From: Aquatica leii
Taxonomy: Eukaryota > Arthropoda > Insecta > Coleoptera > Lampyridae
DNA: 64,000 nt
Direction: 5' to 3'
Assembly (NCBI GenBank): GCA_035610365.1
Contig: CM069432.1
Coordinates: 260,769,177-260,833,176 of the forward strand
Part shown: one piece after another, positions 11,301-22,260 of the stretch
How the letters are laid out: each line of letters opens with the position of its first letter
Position numbering within the stretch: position 1 is the stretch's first letter
Notes under the pieces: generated by a model
Seen by the model: only the letters and a program-made list of their open reading frames with translations
What the model was told of the DNA's origin: nothing
The model's database searches: none
Made by a program: the position numbers and the translations under genes

Positions 11301-13335
11301 TTGAAACGTGAGTTTTATTTTTGGAAACCGTGAAGACTATTTAAACCGTAAATTACGAAATTTGGAAAATCAAACTTTTCCACCACTACACTTAATTTTC
11401 ACGGTTCCATCTAACTTCCGCGGTATTAAATCACGATAGGGTAAAAGTACCCCGACCACTCAACTACATCACGGTACCCGATATTTCTTAATTGCCACCG
11501 AAGAACAATCTCTCCAAAATCAAAATTTTTACTCCTTATAACACCTCGTGATCCCACTCAATTCAACAAACTTGCGCCGTAAAATCTTTGTAAAAGATAG
11601 AACACTAAACAAAGTAAATTAACAAAGATGAAAAATATTATTGCCACGTGCGTCTTGTCACGTAGGCCCCCGAAAGAAAGAAAATCTTCTCACAGAAAAC
11701 GCTTACTCCGTTAAATTATCAAATAGCTCGCAAATGAACTCAACATAAACAAAAATATAGATACCAAGAAAAATTGATTAAATTACATTCCAAAAAGGAA
11801 ATCGTAAATTAGATAGAATTGTTATTTTACTGAGATAACCAAAAGTAAAAACACTAAATCAAAATCAAAACCACGGAACTTTATGCATTTTAAAAAAATA
11901 CTAGTAATAATTGTGAAATAACTATGAAATACAAATAAACTTAAATAAAAAATGTTTTCGATGCTAACGTCGAACTAATCAATCGTAACAAAAAACAGAA
12001 AACAGAAAATTCAGCCAGATGAATCTAATTACGGGGTCTTACATAAAAGATTCACGACTAAATTTCAACGCCGGTTACAACTTCGACGTCATGGAATGCT
12101 CCGACTAAGACCACCTGTTGGTTATCTTAATTGATTACGCCGGACAATTGGTGACTACCAAAATCCGCTATAGAAAATTAGTAGATGTCAATTTAAACCC
12201 TCAATAAAGAAAATTGTATACCACTTACCCCGTTTCAACCTTTCACAAATAAACGCATTATAAATTTGCAGCCTGACACAATTTAACGGTGAAGGTTAAC
12301 CCGGGCATACAAGTAAATGAACTCGACTAAGATTTAATGTAAAGTCAACTGCGGATATGCTGTCGCAATTGTGACAGTCTGGCGCAAGAGCAGAAAGGTC
12401 CTGACAAGTTTCATAATACCTACCGAGACATTTTCCCTACTCGCGAATTGAACTACTAATTTCTTATTTTAACGTTACATATGCCTTTTTTATTACACAT
12501 AAATCAAAAAGATGAAGAATTATGGCAATCGTCAATTTTTTTGTTATACTTTTTGATAACATGTTATGTTAAAAATGCATTAGTATAATGTTTTTTCTTT
12601 GTATAAAATTTATTCTCGGTACACCCACTTTTTCGTCGTTTGAGAAGGGATCGCATGTCAAATTTTAAACACGAATTATTTTTCCGGTAAAGCTTGAAGA
12701 ACGCAGACATCATCTAGCGTTTTGTAAAAATAATATCGAATATTGTGGCGATCTGAGTGAAAGTCATTATTTCTTGTGTTCGTGTTTTTTTTTAATTCTT
12801 CCGTAATTGCTTGTAGCGTTGTCTTTGTCTGTGGAGATAATAAGCAGATGTTATAATTGGGACAATTTCCACGATGATGTCACGTTGCTGTAGCTAACAC
12901 TACATTAGGCCGTATGTACGTTTTTGTTAGATTTCAATTAAGTTTTAGGAAATGCTGTGCCACTAGCTAGTCGCATAATGCGAGGAAAACTAATTGTAAG
13001 TATTATAATTTCTATCGCAATTCTTAGCATTTTAGTGATCAGTCGATTGTAAGAACAACCGTACGTACATGTTAGGATGTTAACACAATTAATTATAAAA
13101 TTGTTTTGTTGTGTTACATATTATACGGTGCGTTTTGATTCTCTAAATCTTCAATTTTGGTATATTTGTATTTTAATTTACGAATTGTAAAGTTATTATT
13201 TTTTTGAATATAAAAGTTAGGGCGAGTAGGTCACATTGTTGTACGATGCGTTCTCCAGTCGAAGGCGTAGTTTATATTTTGTCTGTGATACCGACCTACG
13301 TGCTAGCGTTTAATTAAAAGGAATATACTTAAGTG
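11301..13335. other. Intergenic filler
   Basis: Some of 11301-12000 may continue the N unit, but I cannot align it reliably. No gene or RNA is supported. Confidence 0.4.
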
Positions 13336-13339
13336 CCTT

Positions 13340-13960
13340 CTTCTTCTAACTGAGTTAGTCATATTTTTTATCTTTTGTGTACCATCCCTTACATTCTTCG
13401 TAGTTCTGATTGCAATAATAAGGAGATATTATCAAAACATGCTCATTATCAAGCCATACTGCGAGTTTACGATGTTTTCTTACTTTTAAGTTACTGTTTT
13501 CTCTTGCTTTCTTTTCTTCAGTCAATACACAGTTTTTCAGAACTATATTTTTTATAATAGTACCTGTGCCATGCAATTCAAGTTTTAGTAGTACGTCGCA
13601 AAGTTTAGGAGTGCTGAAGAAACGATCAAAAAACAGTAAATGTCCAGGAATCAAGTTTTTTGTCAGAAGGATAATGACAGCCTCTCCCAGACCAAATTCT
13701 TGGTTGATTAGTAGGGGAATGTAGTGTGTCCCCTATAAACCGCCATCTTGCAACTTACACTTTTTTCTGAAACTAAGACGAATACTTTGAGGCCAACTGG
13801 GTTGGGTTTGTTAGGACAGAAGTGCCGCATGGAATATTTCCCTGTAATAAGTATAATGATTTTGTTAATAATCATTTTCTGAGGACGATTTTTTTTGTGA
13901 CATTCAGCTAATATGCTATCAAATATTGACCGGATTTTTCAGGTTTTCTATAATTTTTGT
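13340..13960 (-). pseudogene. piggyBac-like transposase remnant (DDE_Tnp_1_7)
   Basis: TTAA-targeting cut-and-paste transposase remnant. From 13960 downward on the minus strand: 'KIRSIFDSILAECHKK', then 'MRHFCPNKPNPVGLKVFVL' (family: QYMPNKPxKWGFKxxVL), 'FGLGEAVI' in a shifted frame, then an open stretch at 13355-13654 with 'GHLLFFDRFFSTPKLCDVLL' (the Y-F-D-N-F-F-T-S block with a catalytic Asp), 'ELHGTGTI' and 'LAVWLDNEHVLIIS'. The first catalytic block, usually VDEQ, reads INKI. Frameshifts join the pieces. Terminal inverted repeats were not found. Confidence 0.85.
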
Positions 13961-14635
13961 TCCGGTGTCATAGAAGCCATAGACGCCAAAAAATGTGATA
14001 CGACTCATAGCCATTGCTATTATTGGAGCTTTTCATTTTTTAGACTAATACATGTATCTTTGTGGGTACTGTAATGCGAACATGATCATGGTAATACTAA
14101 TATATACCTTAACCTCTTTTAAAGTTAGATTTTTCTGTCTCCAACACATGTGATTTATTGGTGCAGTTTACTGTATTATTAAGAATGCCGACACTTATGT
14201 ATTGGTCATAGATATGGTTCCACTCCCTTTCCTCAGTCTGGTTGCATTAAATAACTTATTTCTAATTTCTGTACCCAAATGTTTTGAATGCGTGCGTTGT
14301 TTTGTCGATTTCTAATAGTTATTTGTCGGGCAGATTGCGGACTTTAAAAATTTTAAATCACCATAAAGTTCTCATATTTCCAAAAATACTCTGAGTTTTG
14401 CTTAGTAAATTCTTTTATTGCTCGGACTAACTGTTTTGTCTCACAGACTGAATTTTATATGTATTGACGTCACAATATTACATTTACATAGTGCTTGGGG
14501 GTATTTTAAAAGAAGGCATGGGCTTTGTTTCATAAATTTAAGGTATCAGTCCACTATTTACCCACTAAACTCAACACATCTTTTATATTACAGGAGTATC
14601 CGAATTTGACGTGTAATATTGTTTTTAGATTACTT
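13961..14635. other. Intergenic filler
   Basis: Possibly the N-terminal end of the piggyBac remnant, too decayed to support. Nothing else recognised. Confidence 0.4.
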
Positions 14636-14639
14636 TGCT

Positions 14640-15215
14640 CTTGATTCGTAAGTAAACTTTTCTTCATTCTTTCCAGTTATCGTTGTGCTGTTCGTCTCAA
14701 GTTTGTCGTTTCATCTCATTTGAAACCGTCCTATAGTTTTGTGTCCTAACCATGCTCTTCAATTATGGATAGTGGTGTTCCATCTTTCGTCTTTCTTGCG
14801 TGCGTTCAGTACTTCTTTTACTGCTGATCAATTTATTTGTTTTTCTATCAGCTTTATAGATCTTTGAGTTTTAACATTTCATTTGAGATTGGCGTTAGTA
14901 AGTGTCTGGGTTTGACATCCATATGTCATGTCATGACCGGAAGAATGTATTGATTGAAAACACTGTTTCTTCAGTATTGAGGTATCTTGAGATTTTTTAG
15001 CTTACCAAATCCTGCCCATGCCGATTTTTGTTCTTCTAACTATTTCAGCTGTCTGGTTTTTTTTAATTATTGTTATTCCTTTAGGTTTCTTGACTGTTTC
15101 AGTCCACGAGCCGCCAACCAGTGTGAGGTATGTTTTTGTCTCAATAAGTATCCAAGGTATCCCCTAATGGTCTTATATACTAGACCACAGGTTGGTTTAG
15201 GCCTTAATTTCAGCT
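14640..15215 (-). pseudogene. RTE-type LINE, C-terminal end of pol
   Basis: Region after the reverse transcriptase core in RTE-type endonuclease/RT proteins. On the minus strand: 'SAWAGFGKLKNLKIPQY' (around 14985-15035), 'QYILPVMT' near 14950, 'YGCQTQTLTNANLK' after a frameshift, 'AVKEVLNARKKDERW' and 'AWLGHKTIGRFQMR'. Functional relatives read ..LPVLTYGCQTWTLT.. and end with a G-R-P-x-x-R-W motif. Several stops and shifts are present. The 3' end is near 14640. Confidence 0.7.
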
Positions 15216-15289
15216 TTCTTTTTTGCTAATAGGTTTGATTTTTCGTTTCCTTGGTCTCCTTGATGTTCTTTTGTTCTTCGTAGAGTAAC

Positions 15290-15660
15290 TTTGTTGTGCT
15301 CAGCTAAACGGACTAGCGAGTTAACACAATCTCCAACTGGAGCGTAATGTTACTGACTCTAAAGCTCTTAATTATCTTAATAGAATTTTTTTAATCATTT
15401 TTCGAGCACAAGCGGATGATATTGTAATAATTTCTGCTTGAAATACGGTTGCTAGACAGTCCAGGTTTACGCAAAAGTTGCTCCCGGATCTAGTGCTAGC
15501 GATTCCCGTTCTACTTTGTGCAGTTTTGGAACCATTTGTATACCAGATGATTGCTTTCTGTTTTCTCCGTTGTATTTAGCTCTTTTGTCGGTATAACTAC
15601 ATGATAAGGTTTGTGGAAGTGAATAATTGGACCGGTTTATGCTTAGCATGTAGTTTTTGT
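15290..15660 (-). pseudogene. R1-type LINE ribonuclease H fragment
   Basis: On the minus strand near 15545-15500 the frame reads 'WYTNGSKTAQSRTG' (family: IYTDGSK; the first catalytic Asp is Asn), then 'NLDCLATVFQAEIITI', where the E of FQAEI is a catalytic residue. The next Asp block (normally SDSQAA) is lost in stops. R1-clade LINEs carry such a domain after the RT, so this may be the detached 3' end of the R1-like element at 18130-22260, separated by later insertions. That link is inference. Confidence 0.65.
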
Positions 15661-15690
15661 TTATTTGACCAAAAATCTCGGTATAGTATC

Positions 15691-16060
15691 TTACTCTAGT
15701 ACGAGTTCGATTTTGACCGGTACGCTGCTGTCTAGCAAAGCTTTCATTGCTGCTGTGGGCGTTGTTGGCATTGGCCTGTAATGCTTAGTGTATGTTTTGT
15801 AACTTTTTGGCCGTAGATGCGTCTGCAAATCCTCGTTGTGTATTTGTGCTTCGACGAGTTTGGCAAAATCGATGTGAGACGTTTCGATACTGTTGATATG
15901 GGACAGTACATCTACGACAACGTTTTCTTTACCCGAAACATGACGAACGTCGATCAAAAACTTTGGCATTATGTGCCACTTTTGCAAGATGAGCTTTGTC
16001 ACCAAAGCGGTGATCACGTCAGGGTCACCACTTTAAGGTCATGTACCACTTGATAACGTA
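15691..16060 (-). pseudogene. Ty3/gypsy pol fragment: end of RNase H and linker
   Basis: An LTR-retrotransposon fragment of about 110 codons. 'DVRHVSGKENVVVDVLSHI' matches the end of the gypsy RNase H (family: DIRHISGxxNVVADALSRI, with the last catalytic Asp at VADAL; here VVDVL keeps Asp). 'DFAKLVEAQ' is the start of the linker before integrase. No integrase zinc finger or core follows: the frame ends at 15691 and a LINE fragment begins. No LTRs were seen. It is an isolated fragment and cannot move. Confidence 0.75.
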
Positions 16061-17079
16061 ATCGTATTTGTGTAATAATGTCGATCAGAATGACTTTAAT
16101 GTACTACAAACCTGTATAAACAATTTACGTTAAACTAATTATAGTTAAATTACAATATGTCGGCAAACCTAGTTCCTTTGTAGTGCGATGTAATTGCAAG
16201 ATATGTAGGTTAACAGAATGTGCGTTTATGCATATGCTGCTTAATTAAATCAAAAACAAATACAAAATGATTAGGAAATTAAGTCGCCATAAAGAATAGA
16301 GCATCAGAGATTAGTCACTCGTGTTCTGCATCAAAGCATGTTGATGACGTGTACCCTTGTATGCCGCTGTAGTAGATGGCTCTTTTGCGAATGATCAACG
16401 AAACTCAGAAAGTAATTTAGGCTTTCACTGTCAGATGGTTTTGACAGAAGCCCTATAATTATTGTTTTACGTCGGTCCGTGAGATTGGGAAGCCAAAATA
16501 AAAGGTGAAAGGTACGTCCTACGAAAAAAAATCCTAAGCGATTCCAATGCTCTGTTACATAAAAATAAACATCAAATGCCGAAAACCAAGCCAAAAAAGA
16601 TGTAAGGATGGTTATGAGTTTAATTAAATATCGATAGGTTCTTACGGTACCCGATTGTTTTAACCGGTATCTGACAACGGTTCACACAATAAATAATGCG
16701 TTGTGACGATGAACATAAGAATTAAAAGCATGTTCTCTTTTAATGGTTGTAGATATCAGAACGAAATTTGTGTCGAAAGTGTTAAATGATAGTGGTGTAT
16801 CGATAGAGTTAATTTTTGAGTGTTTTGGATAAGAAAGAATGGCTGAAGTTCAAGAAGATCGCGATTTTCCTTTGAAAATAATCGGTTGAGTGTATAAGAT
16901 ATTCAAAGTTTTCACGTTTGTAATATGTGAGTGGATCTGTGAGAATAAAAGCTCTAAGCGGGAAAAGTATAAAATAGCGTAGCACAGATGCGTTCAGTAG
17001 TCCCCTGTGGTTTGGAAGAACTTGATCGTGAGCAACCCTAAAATTTCCAGAAGCCCAGTCAAGGTAAGGTGTCGAAACT
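16061..17079. other. Intergenic filler
   Basis: A minus-strand frame of 87 codons (16331-16594) has no recognisable features. No gene is supported. Confidence 0.45.
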
Positions 17080-17965
17080 AAAAAAAAGTCGCTACGGTCC
17101 CGACAACATTCCTCCTAATTCTTATGTGCAATGACTTCTCGAATCGGAATATGACCTCCGTTTTCCACTAAGACACGCCGTTTTGGAAAAAGCCCCATCA
17201 CTATTTTTATCACGATTCGATAATACTTCTGACCATCAATTTAGAGAGGTAAACGAGATTATTTTAGCTATAAAACTAATAAATAAATATCTTCATTTGG
17301 TGTTTGCTTTGCTTTTGTAACCTGAAGTAAAAGTGTTTCGTACCAAAGACCATCAGTAGTCTGCCAAAATGCTCACATTCTACTTCCTCTCAAACTTAAC
17401 AATCTCTTGATAGAATCGTTCCCCGTGTTCGTCCAAAACTGTTAATAAATTTTCAGGAAAAATGTCCAAATGTGAGTGCAGCAAATGCACTTAAGTTCCA
17501 GGCTGACAGAAATTCTTTGCCGTAAACAACATAATCATCACCTTAGTTGTTACCCAAAAAGTTCTAGCATACGTTTTGGAATGGAAGCCAAACTCGTTTT
17601 TCGTTTGGATTCGGGTGTTCAATAAACTTTCCAACTTGTAAAAGTCTAATCTGAAGAACCACAAATACTCCTTCCTTCATTTGAGCATCGCTAAGACGGG
17701 TAAATTTAGTTTTCAAAAGTTTTAATACGTGACCTGTTTTGTTCATTGCTTTCGCAAACGGTTTCACCAATTTGAGTTTGATGTGCAAAGGCGGAAAGTA
17801 AATATTTTCCTTCGGGACCATCGAATTGTGACAGACATTTTTTTGACCGTGAGTAAAACAACAACTTTTAAGTCAGCGCAAAGTTTTCAACTATAATCAC
17901 GATAGCTAAGTACGTCTACTTCATATCGACAGAGCAACCGGGACCGTTTTTGTTGACGACATTGT
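17080..17965 (-). pseudogene. K repeat protein, C-terminal copy K1
   Basis: Second-best copy of the unnamed K protein (see 45570-47470). On the minus strand the open stretch 17821-17564 reads 'ENIYFPPLHIKLKLVKPFAK' and 'KLLKTKFTRLSDAQMKEG', matching the best copy's 'KKNIYLPPLHIKLGL' block. Farther 3', at 17340-17480, nucleotide identity to 45860-46020 continues, covering the 'FPENL..' and 'HGERF' region. Upstream (17830-17965) it jumps, by an internal deletion, to the region encoding 'YKWKLCADLK' in the best copy. Multiple disabling changes. Confidence 0.7.
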
Positions 17966-18129
17966 CAAATCAATAGCTTTTTATGCAACACGTTAATCAT
18001 TTCACAACGTCGTCAGATAACATAGTTAACTTTGCTTTATGCAACCGGAGCTTAGCCTACATCTTTCGAAAAATGTATAGTCAGAATTGAGCGACTAGAC
18101 CTGTAAGAATTGAAATTCAAAGAATCATT

Positions 18130-18713
18130 TCTAGTTTTAGCCCTTATGTTTTACGTATCAAACTTCTATAAACCGAAAATGCTCGAGTAGCTTTGGTTAT
18201 TTTTTTCCTAAGTGAGCGTTAAAGGTTAATTTAGTGTCTAAAGTGAGTCTCAAGTATTTAACCTTATTGTTCAGTTGAAGATTTTTCCTCTACAATTGAA
18301 TTTTCTTCTTCTTGTAAAGGCTACTATTATTGTATTAGCAGGGTTTACTGTTACCCCCTCTGCCGTACGCTAGTTTTTCACTTTTTTAGGGCTTTTTTTT
18401 CATAAGGTTTGAAACAACCCCTCGAACTTGCCACAGTGATATCATCCTCATGTCGTTGTGCTAGTATTCCGTTCTGGTCAAGTTTCCGTAAAAGATTCTC
18501 TACTACTAAGCTCCACAATAGAGGCGATAATATCCCTTCTTTTTTGGTTGCATTATCCAGCGAGTTTGTAAATTCCCAGCTAACTATCGCAGAGTTGGTC
18601 CATTCTTAGCACCGAGAAACTACTTGACTTTTGATAGCGTCATCAAAAGAGGTATTACCAAAAGTCCCTTTATATCTAAGAAAGCTTCCACTGCCATCTT
18701 TTGGTTGATTAAT
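18130..18713 (-). pseudogene. R1-like LINE, RT middle and C-terminal part (split element, 3' piece)
   Basis: On the minus strand just beyond the insertion point: 'AVEAFLDIKG' (RT catalytic Asp block, family AFLDIEGAF), 'EGILSPLLWSLVVENLLR' (family GGILSPLLWNLVVDxLL), 'ILAQRHEDDITVASS' (family AYADDVxV: the YADD box reads HEDD) and 'KVKYLRLTLDTKLTF' after a frameshift. Stops and shifts show it is dead. It continues in frame with 21966-22260 once the inserted LINE is taken out, and one copy of the 11-bp target duplication is 18703-18713. R1-clade assignment is from motif resemblance only. Confidence 0.8.
18703..18713. repeat. Target-site duplication, left copy
   Basis: GGTTGATTAAT, identical to 21966-21976. 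The two copies exactly bracket the LINE at 18714-21965, marking a target-primed insertion. Confidence 0.85.
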
Positions 18714-18828
18714 ATATATTTATATATTTCGTATGGCATAACCGACAAGATCGTGTACATAATAAAGAAAAAAAAAAGAAAAAGTACAAAATATATATAC
18801 AATATAAGGCTGTTGAGTGACTAGGTCT

Positions 18829-19500
18829 TCATATGTGGGTATCCAATTCTTTGAGCCAACGGGCCGCGTCTGCGCCTGCTTCGTGAAGTTCCGCCAGAGA
18901 GCCTGGATATCTTCTATCGGGACAGTCCATGGCGATGTGCTGAGGGGTTTGGTGGGCGTTACTGCAATTGCAGCTAGGGCTATCAGCGAGTCCCCATTTG
19001 CATTTCCAATATGCAGTTCTGCCGTGGTTGGTTCTTAACCGGTTCAGAGTTGCCCAATCCTTTCTGGGGAGATCAAACCCTGGGGGGCGTTCTGCTGGAT
19101 CTGTTATCAGGTGATTACTGTCCGGGTTTGATGCGGCCCACTCTTCTCTCCATGCGTCGATCAGGTCGAAATGTTCATTGGTGAGCTGGTGGCCAAGTCT
19201 CCAAGGAGGTTTCCGGGATTTTAATCTAGCAACCTGTGGGGTACAGTCCTGGTGAATGGGAAGTTGATTGTTCTTACAGCATTTCTGCCATTCCTTCAAG
19301 AGTGCCGATTTGCGCCGCAGAGAGGGAGGTGGTATATTAGCCAGCACCGGCAGCCATTGTATTGGGGTGGACTTTATAGTGCCAGAGATGACTCTCATGG
19401 TTTCGTTTAGCTGACTGTCCACGACGCCAGTGTGAGCGCTGTTTAACCACACGGGACAGCAATATTCTGCCACTGAGTAGACTAGGCTATCGCCGATGTT
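18829..19500 (-). pseudogene. LINE ORF2 C-terminal part after a one-base frameshift
   Basis: Continues the protein of 21842-19482 in another frame. The junction is near 19480-19490, where a missing base turns 'SAIA' plus 'LVYSVAEYCCPVW' into a stop. It holds the post-RT region, then a short Cys/His cluster near the end ('KWGLADSPSCNCSNAHQTPQ', then 'HIAMDCPDRRYPG'), a CCHC-like motif usual at the C-terminus of Jockey/CR1-group proteins. It ends at the stop at 18829. The ATG at 19527 of the annotated-looking frame is in shifted sequence and is not a true start. Otherwise undamaged for about 218 codons. Confidence 0.85.
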
Positions 19501-21842
19501 CTGAGGACTGTTGCCTCTGCTCCCCATCTATTTCCAGATATTTTGTGCAGTATGTTGTTCCTGGTCTTAAGTTTGCCTGCGGTTTTGTGCAGGTGGCTTT
19601 TGAAAGTGAGTGATCTATCCAGTGTTACACCTAGGTATTTTGGATTCGGATTATATGGGACGAATTGACCTCTAAATCGTATTTGCGGTGCGTAGTGTGC
19701 GTCTCTGTTGCAGAGGTGGAAGCACGTAGATTCGGTTTTCCTTATATTAGGTTTTAGTCGCCAGGTTCTAAAATACTCGTCCATTTTAGTCAGGTCGTTT
19801 GTGAGTTCATTTTCAGCGGCCTGGAAATTTGGCTTTTGGTTGACTAGGGCGATGTCGTCAGCATAAATGAGTTTTCTCGAAGACGTGTCTGGCAAATCGG
19901 AGATATATATGTTAAACAGAATGGGTGCGAGTACCGATCCCTGCGGAAGACCATCATTAATCCTGCACTTGCGGCTGATTTTGCCGTTTAGGTGCACTTC
20001 AACAAATCTGTTAGAAAGCATGTTGTTTAATAGGTTGGTGAGCATTTTAGAACGGGTGGTGTGAAAAAATTTTAAGAGAATTCCATGCCTCCAGATTGTA
20101 TCGTATGCTGAGGTTAGGTCTATAAATGTTGCAACTGACTTTTTACGTTGCTGGAATCCATGCTCTATGTGGGTGGTTAATGCTAGTACCTGGTCACAGC
20201 AGCTTCTTTTAGTCCTGAAACCTGCCTGTTCGCTGGGTAAGGACTCTTCAACAGTGGGCTTTATTCTATTCAGTATAAGTCTCTCCAGCAGCTTGTAGCA
20301 CACGCTGAGAAGTGCGATGGGTCTATAATCTTCGGGGTTCTGACCCCCCTTTCCAGGTTTTAGGATGGCGACAATCTTTGTTTGTTTAAATGCAGTTGGT
20401 AGTTGTGCGGTGTTCAGAATGTTGTTGAAGAACTTCGTCACCCATAGCAAGGCTCGAGGTCCGCAGTGTTTCAGGAACTCCGGAAAAACTCCGTCCGGCC
20501 CGGCCGCTTTACCCATTTTGGTCTCTTTAAGGGCTTCGGAAATTTCAGAGACAGTAAAATTTATGGATTCCGATTCCTGGTTGGCATCAGCTAGCCTTGT
20601 TCTTAATTGTTGTTTTACTCTCCTTGACGTCTCCTTACTCATTTCGCCTGTGCTTCTTGTTAAGTTAACAATTCTATTCGCCATAGCATTCGGACTAAGG
20701 TTGTTAACGGTGCGGATGTTAGTGGGTCGGCTGCCGTCCAGCTTCTTAAGCAGGCACCATGCTTTCTTGCTAGATCGCTGGAAGTTTAGGCTTTCTGTTA
20801 GTCTGTGCCATTTATCACGTCTTGCTGAGTCCAAGCACTGTAACAGCTCGTCAGCCACATCTGGGTTATGGCTAGCTTCGTACTCCTCATAGAGGGAGGA
20901 GCATCGTTGGCTCCACCCAGGAATGTATGTTTTTCTATAGCCTCTGGGGATATGCTTTTTTGCCACCGCGTGAAGAAGGCCTACAAAACGATTATAGTTT
21001 TCGACCTGCGGAGGGATCCATTGGATGTTATTTTCTAACTCATTGGTGAAGCGTTCCCATCCTGCTTTGCCGAAATTCCAACGGGGTTTCGGGATTGATC
21101 GTACAATAGGTATCTGTGTTTCTACATTTAGTAGAACAGGCCTATGTTGGCTTTTAGGAAAATTTGTAAGCACTTTTCTCTTACAGTTGAGGGGGAGATT
21201 GTGACTATTTTTGGAGACAAGGCAGAGGTCTGGTTTATAATCTCGCCTCCATCTGGCAGAGTGGAATGTGCCTCTCTCCTTGCCGTCGAACACCAGGTAC
21301 ATGTTCTCGAGGTCTATCCATTCTGCTACTCCCTGGCCATCGTTATTGGTGTTGTTGTAGCCCCAGAGCGTACTATGGCTATTGAAGTCTCCCATAACTA
21401 CAGCAGGGTGTTGCATGGTTGGTATTGCAGCGTTATCCCATGGTTCGGTTGGAGGCTTGTATAGTTTTACTATTTCGGTATTCGATATCTTGATGCGCGT
21501 TACAAATATATTGCCTTCAAGGGGATTGTTTATTTGAGTTACTTCGTCAATCTCGCTCTTGACGTACGTCGCAATCCCATATCGCGCATGATAGTTCGCC
21601 GCGGCTAACGTGTACCCAGGGAGTTTACATCTCTTGCTTAGTTGTTCCTCGGTTCCGCAATGAGTTTCCTGGAGGAGTATAACATCTACGTTATATTGGT
21701 TTGAGATCCTTAGAAGACAGTCACTCTTAGGTATGCTAACACCCTCAATGTTTAGTTGTAAGATACGCAAGACATCACCGATGTCTCTTGTCTCGTGGTT
21801 CTGAAAAGATCCGTTTGCACAGGTGTAAGTTTTCTCAGTCAT
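19482..21842 (-). CDS. LINE ORF2: endonuclease and reverse transcriptase (first 786 codons)
   Basis: Protein for target-primed reverse transcription: it nicks chromosomal DNA and copies element RNA at the nick. N-terminal exonuclease/endonuclease/phosphatase domain (about 25-240): 'LQLNIEGV' with N31, 'LLQETHCG' with E59, 'VMGDFNSH' with D152 and N154, and 'SQHRPVLL' at 231-238, where most relatives have SDH. RT domain (about 440-700): 'KAAGPDGVFPEFLK' (446-458), 'EDYRPIALLSVCYKLLERL' (504-522), 'FIDLTSAYDT' with catalytic D575, 'GLPQGSVLAPILFN' (631-644) and 'YADDIAL' with D662 and D663. All RT catalytic residues are present. The frame ends at 19482 by a one-base slip, and the product continues in the next frame. 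ATG at 21842 is the first in frame after an upstream stop. Confidence 0.9.
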   Translation of the reverse strand: MTEKTYTCANGSFQNHETRDIGDVLRILQLNIEGVSIPKSDCLLRISNQYNVDVILLQETHCGTEEQLSKRCKLPGYTLAAANYHARYGIATYVKSEIDEVTQINNPLEGNIFVTRIKISNTEIVKLYKPPTEPWDNAAIPTMQHPAVVMGDFNSHSTLWGYNNTNNDGQGVAEWIDLENMYLVFDGKERGTFHSARWRRDYKPDLCLVSKNSHNLPLNCKRKVLTNFPKSQHRPVLLNVETQIPIVRSIPKPRWNFGKAGWERFTNELENNIQWIPPQVENYNRFVGLLHAVAKKHIPRGYRKTYIPGWSQRCSSLYEEYEASHNPDVADELLQCLDSARRDKWHRLTESLNFQRSSKKAWCLLKKLDGSRPTNIRTVNNLSPNAMANRIVNLTRSTGEMSKETSRRVKQQLRTRLADANQESESINFTVSEISEALKETKMGKAAGPDGVFPEFLKHCGPRALLWVTKFFNNILNTAQLPTAFKQTKIVAILKPGKGGQNPEDYRPIALLSVCYKLLERLILNRIKPTVEESLPSEQAGFRTKRSCCDQVLALTTHIEHGFQQRKKSVATFIDLTSAYDTIWRHGILLKFFHTTRSKMLTNLLNNMLSNRFVEVHLNGKISRKCRINDGLPQGSVLAPILFNIYISDLPDTSSRKLIYADDIALVNQKPNFQAAENELTNDLTKMDEYFRTWRLKPNIRKTESTCFHLCNRDAHYAPQIRFRGQFVPYNPNPKYLGVTLDRSLTFKSHLHKTAGKLKTRNNILHKISGNRWGAEATVLRTSAIA

Positions 21843-21965
21843 GTCGGTTTCTCTCTTGCTAGGATATCCTTGGTAAAGGTCCAGCAGCCAAGTTGTAGAC
21901 TATTTAGCCGTGCTAAGCACGTTGCCCAGGATGCACCGCGTGGAGGCTAGCCTACTTTGCATCCC

Positions 21966-21976
21966 GGTTGATTAAT
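21966..21976. repeat. Target-site duplication, right copy
   Basis: GGTTGATTAAT, identical to 18703-18713. Confidence 0.85.
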
Positions 21977-22260
21977 GAACTTTTAATTCTGTGTGCGAGG
22001 TCATGTATGTTCAGTTCACACGATTTACCCGTTTGGTAAGCATATTGGTGTCGATGCAAAGGTGCTGTACCCAGTGATTTGTCTTTAATATGCTTATCTA
22101 TTAATTTTTCAATAGTCTTTAGTATAAAAGATGTCAAGCTAATTGGACGTAAAGATTTTGCCTGGGCGTATGATTCGTGCGCTGGTTTAGGTATAAAGAA
22201 CTACTTTTATTTTCGCTAATCATTTGACACGTAAGCCAGAGCTATAGCTAGGTCTAAATA
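21966..22260 (-). pseudogene. R1-like LINE, RT N-terminal part (split element, 5' piece)
   Basis: On the minus strand: 'FIPKPAHESY' (22205-22170), 'SLRPISLTSFILKTIEKLI' and 'YAYQTGKSCELNIHDL', matching the conserved RT start of R1-clade LINEs (..RPISLTSFLLKTLEKLVDRHI.. and HAYQxGKSxE). The frame reads to 'SSLIN' at the edge of the inserted LINE and resumes in the same frame as 'QKMAVEAFLDI' at 18702. Right copy of the target duplication: 21966-21976. A one-base deletion near 22205 already broke the frame upstream. Sequence 22261-22700 may be its decayed 5' part. Confidence 0.8.

Larger units (their letters stand above)
18714..21965 (-). mobile_element. Jockey/CR1-group LINE, nearly intact and nested
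   Basis: Non-LTR retrotransposon of 3252 bp bounded by a perfect 11-bp target-site duplication (18703-18713 and 21966-21976). It carries one long protein gene (21842-18829) with a 123-bp 5' leader beginning GGGATGCAAAG and a ~115-bp 3' tail that is pyrimidine-rich when read 5' to 3' on the minus strand and ends in A+T repeats rather than poly(A). There is no upstream gag-like ORF1, so it is either a single-ORF element or 5' truncated at the start of ORF2. It is inserted inside the RT of an older R1-like LINE on the same strand. With one visible frameshift it is the youngest element in the window. Confidence 0.88.

Noticed and set aside
20365..20892. 175-codon plus-strand frame
   Set aside because: Antisense shadow of the LINE reverse transcriptase.
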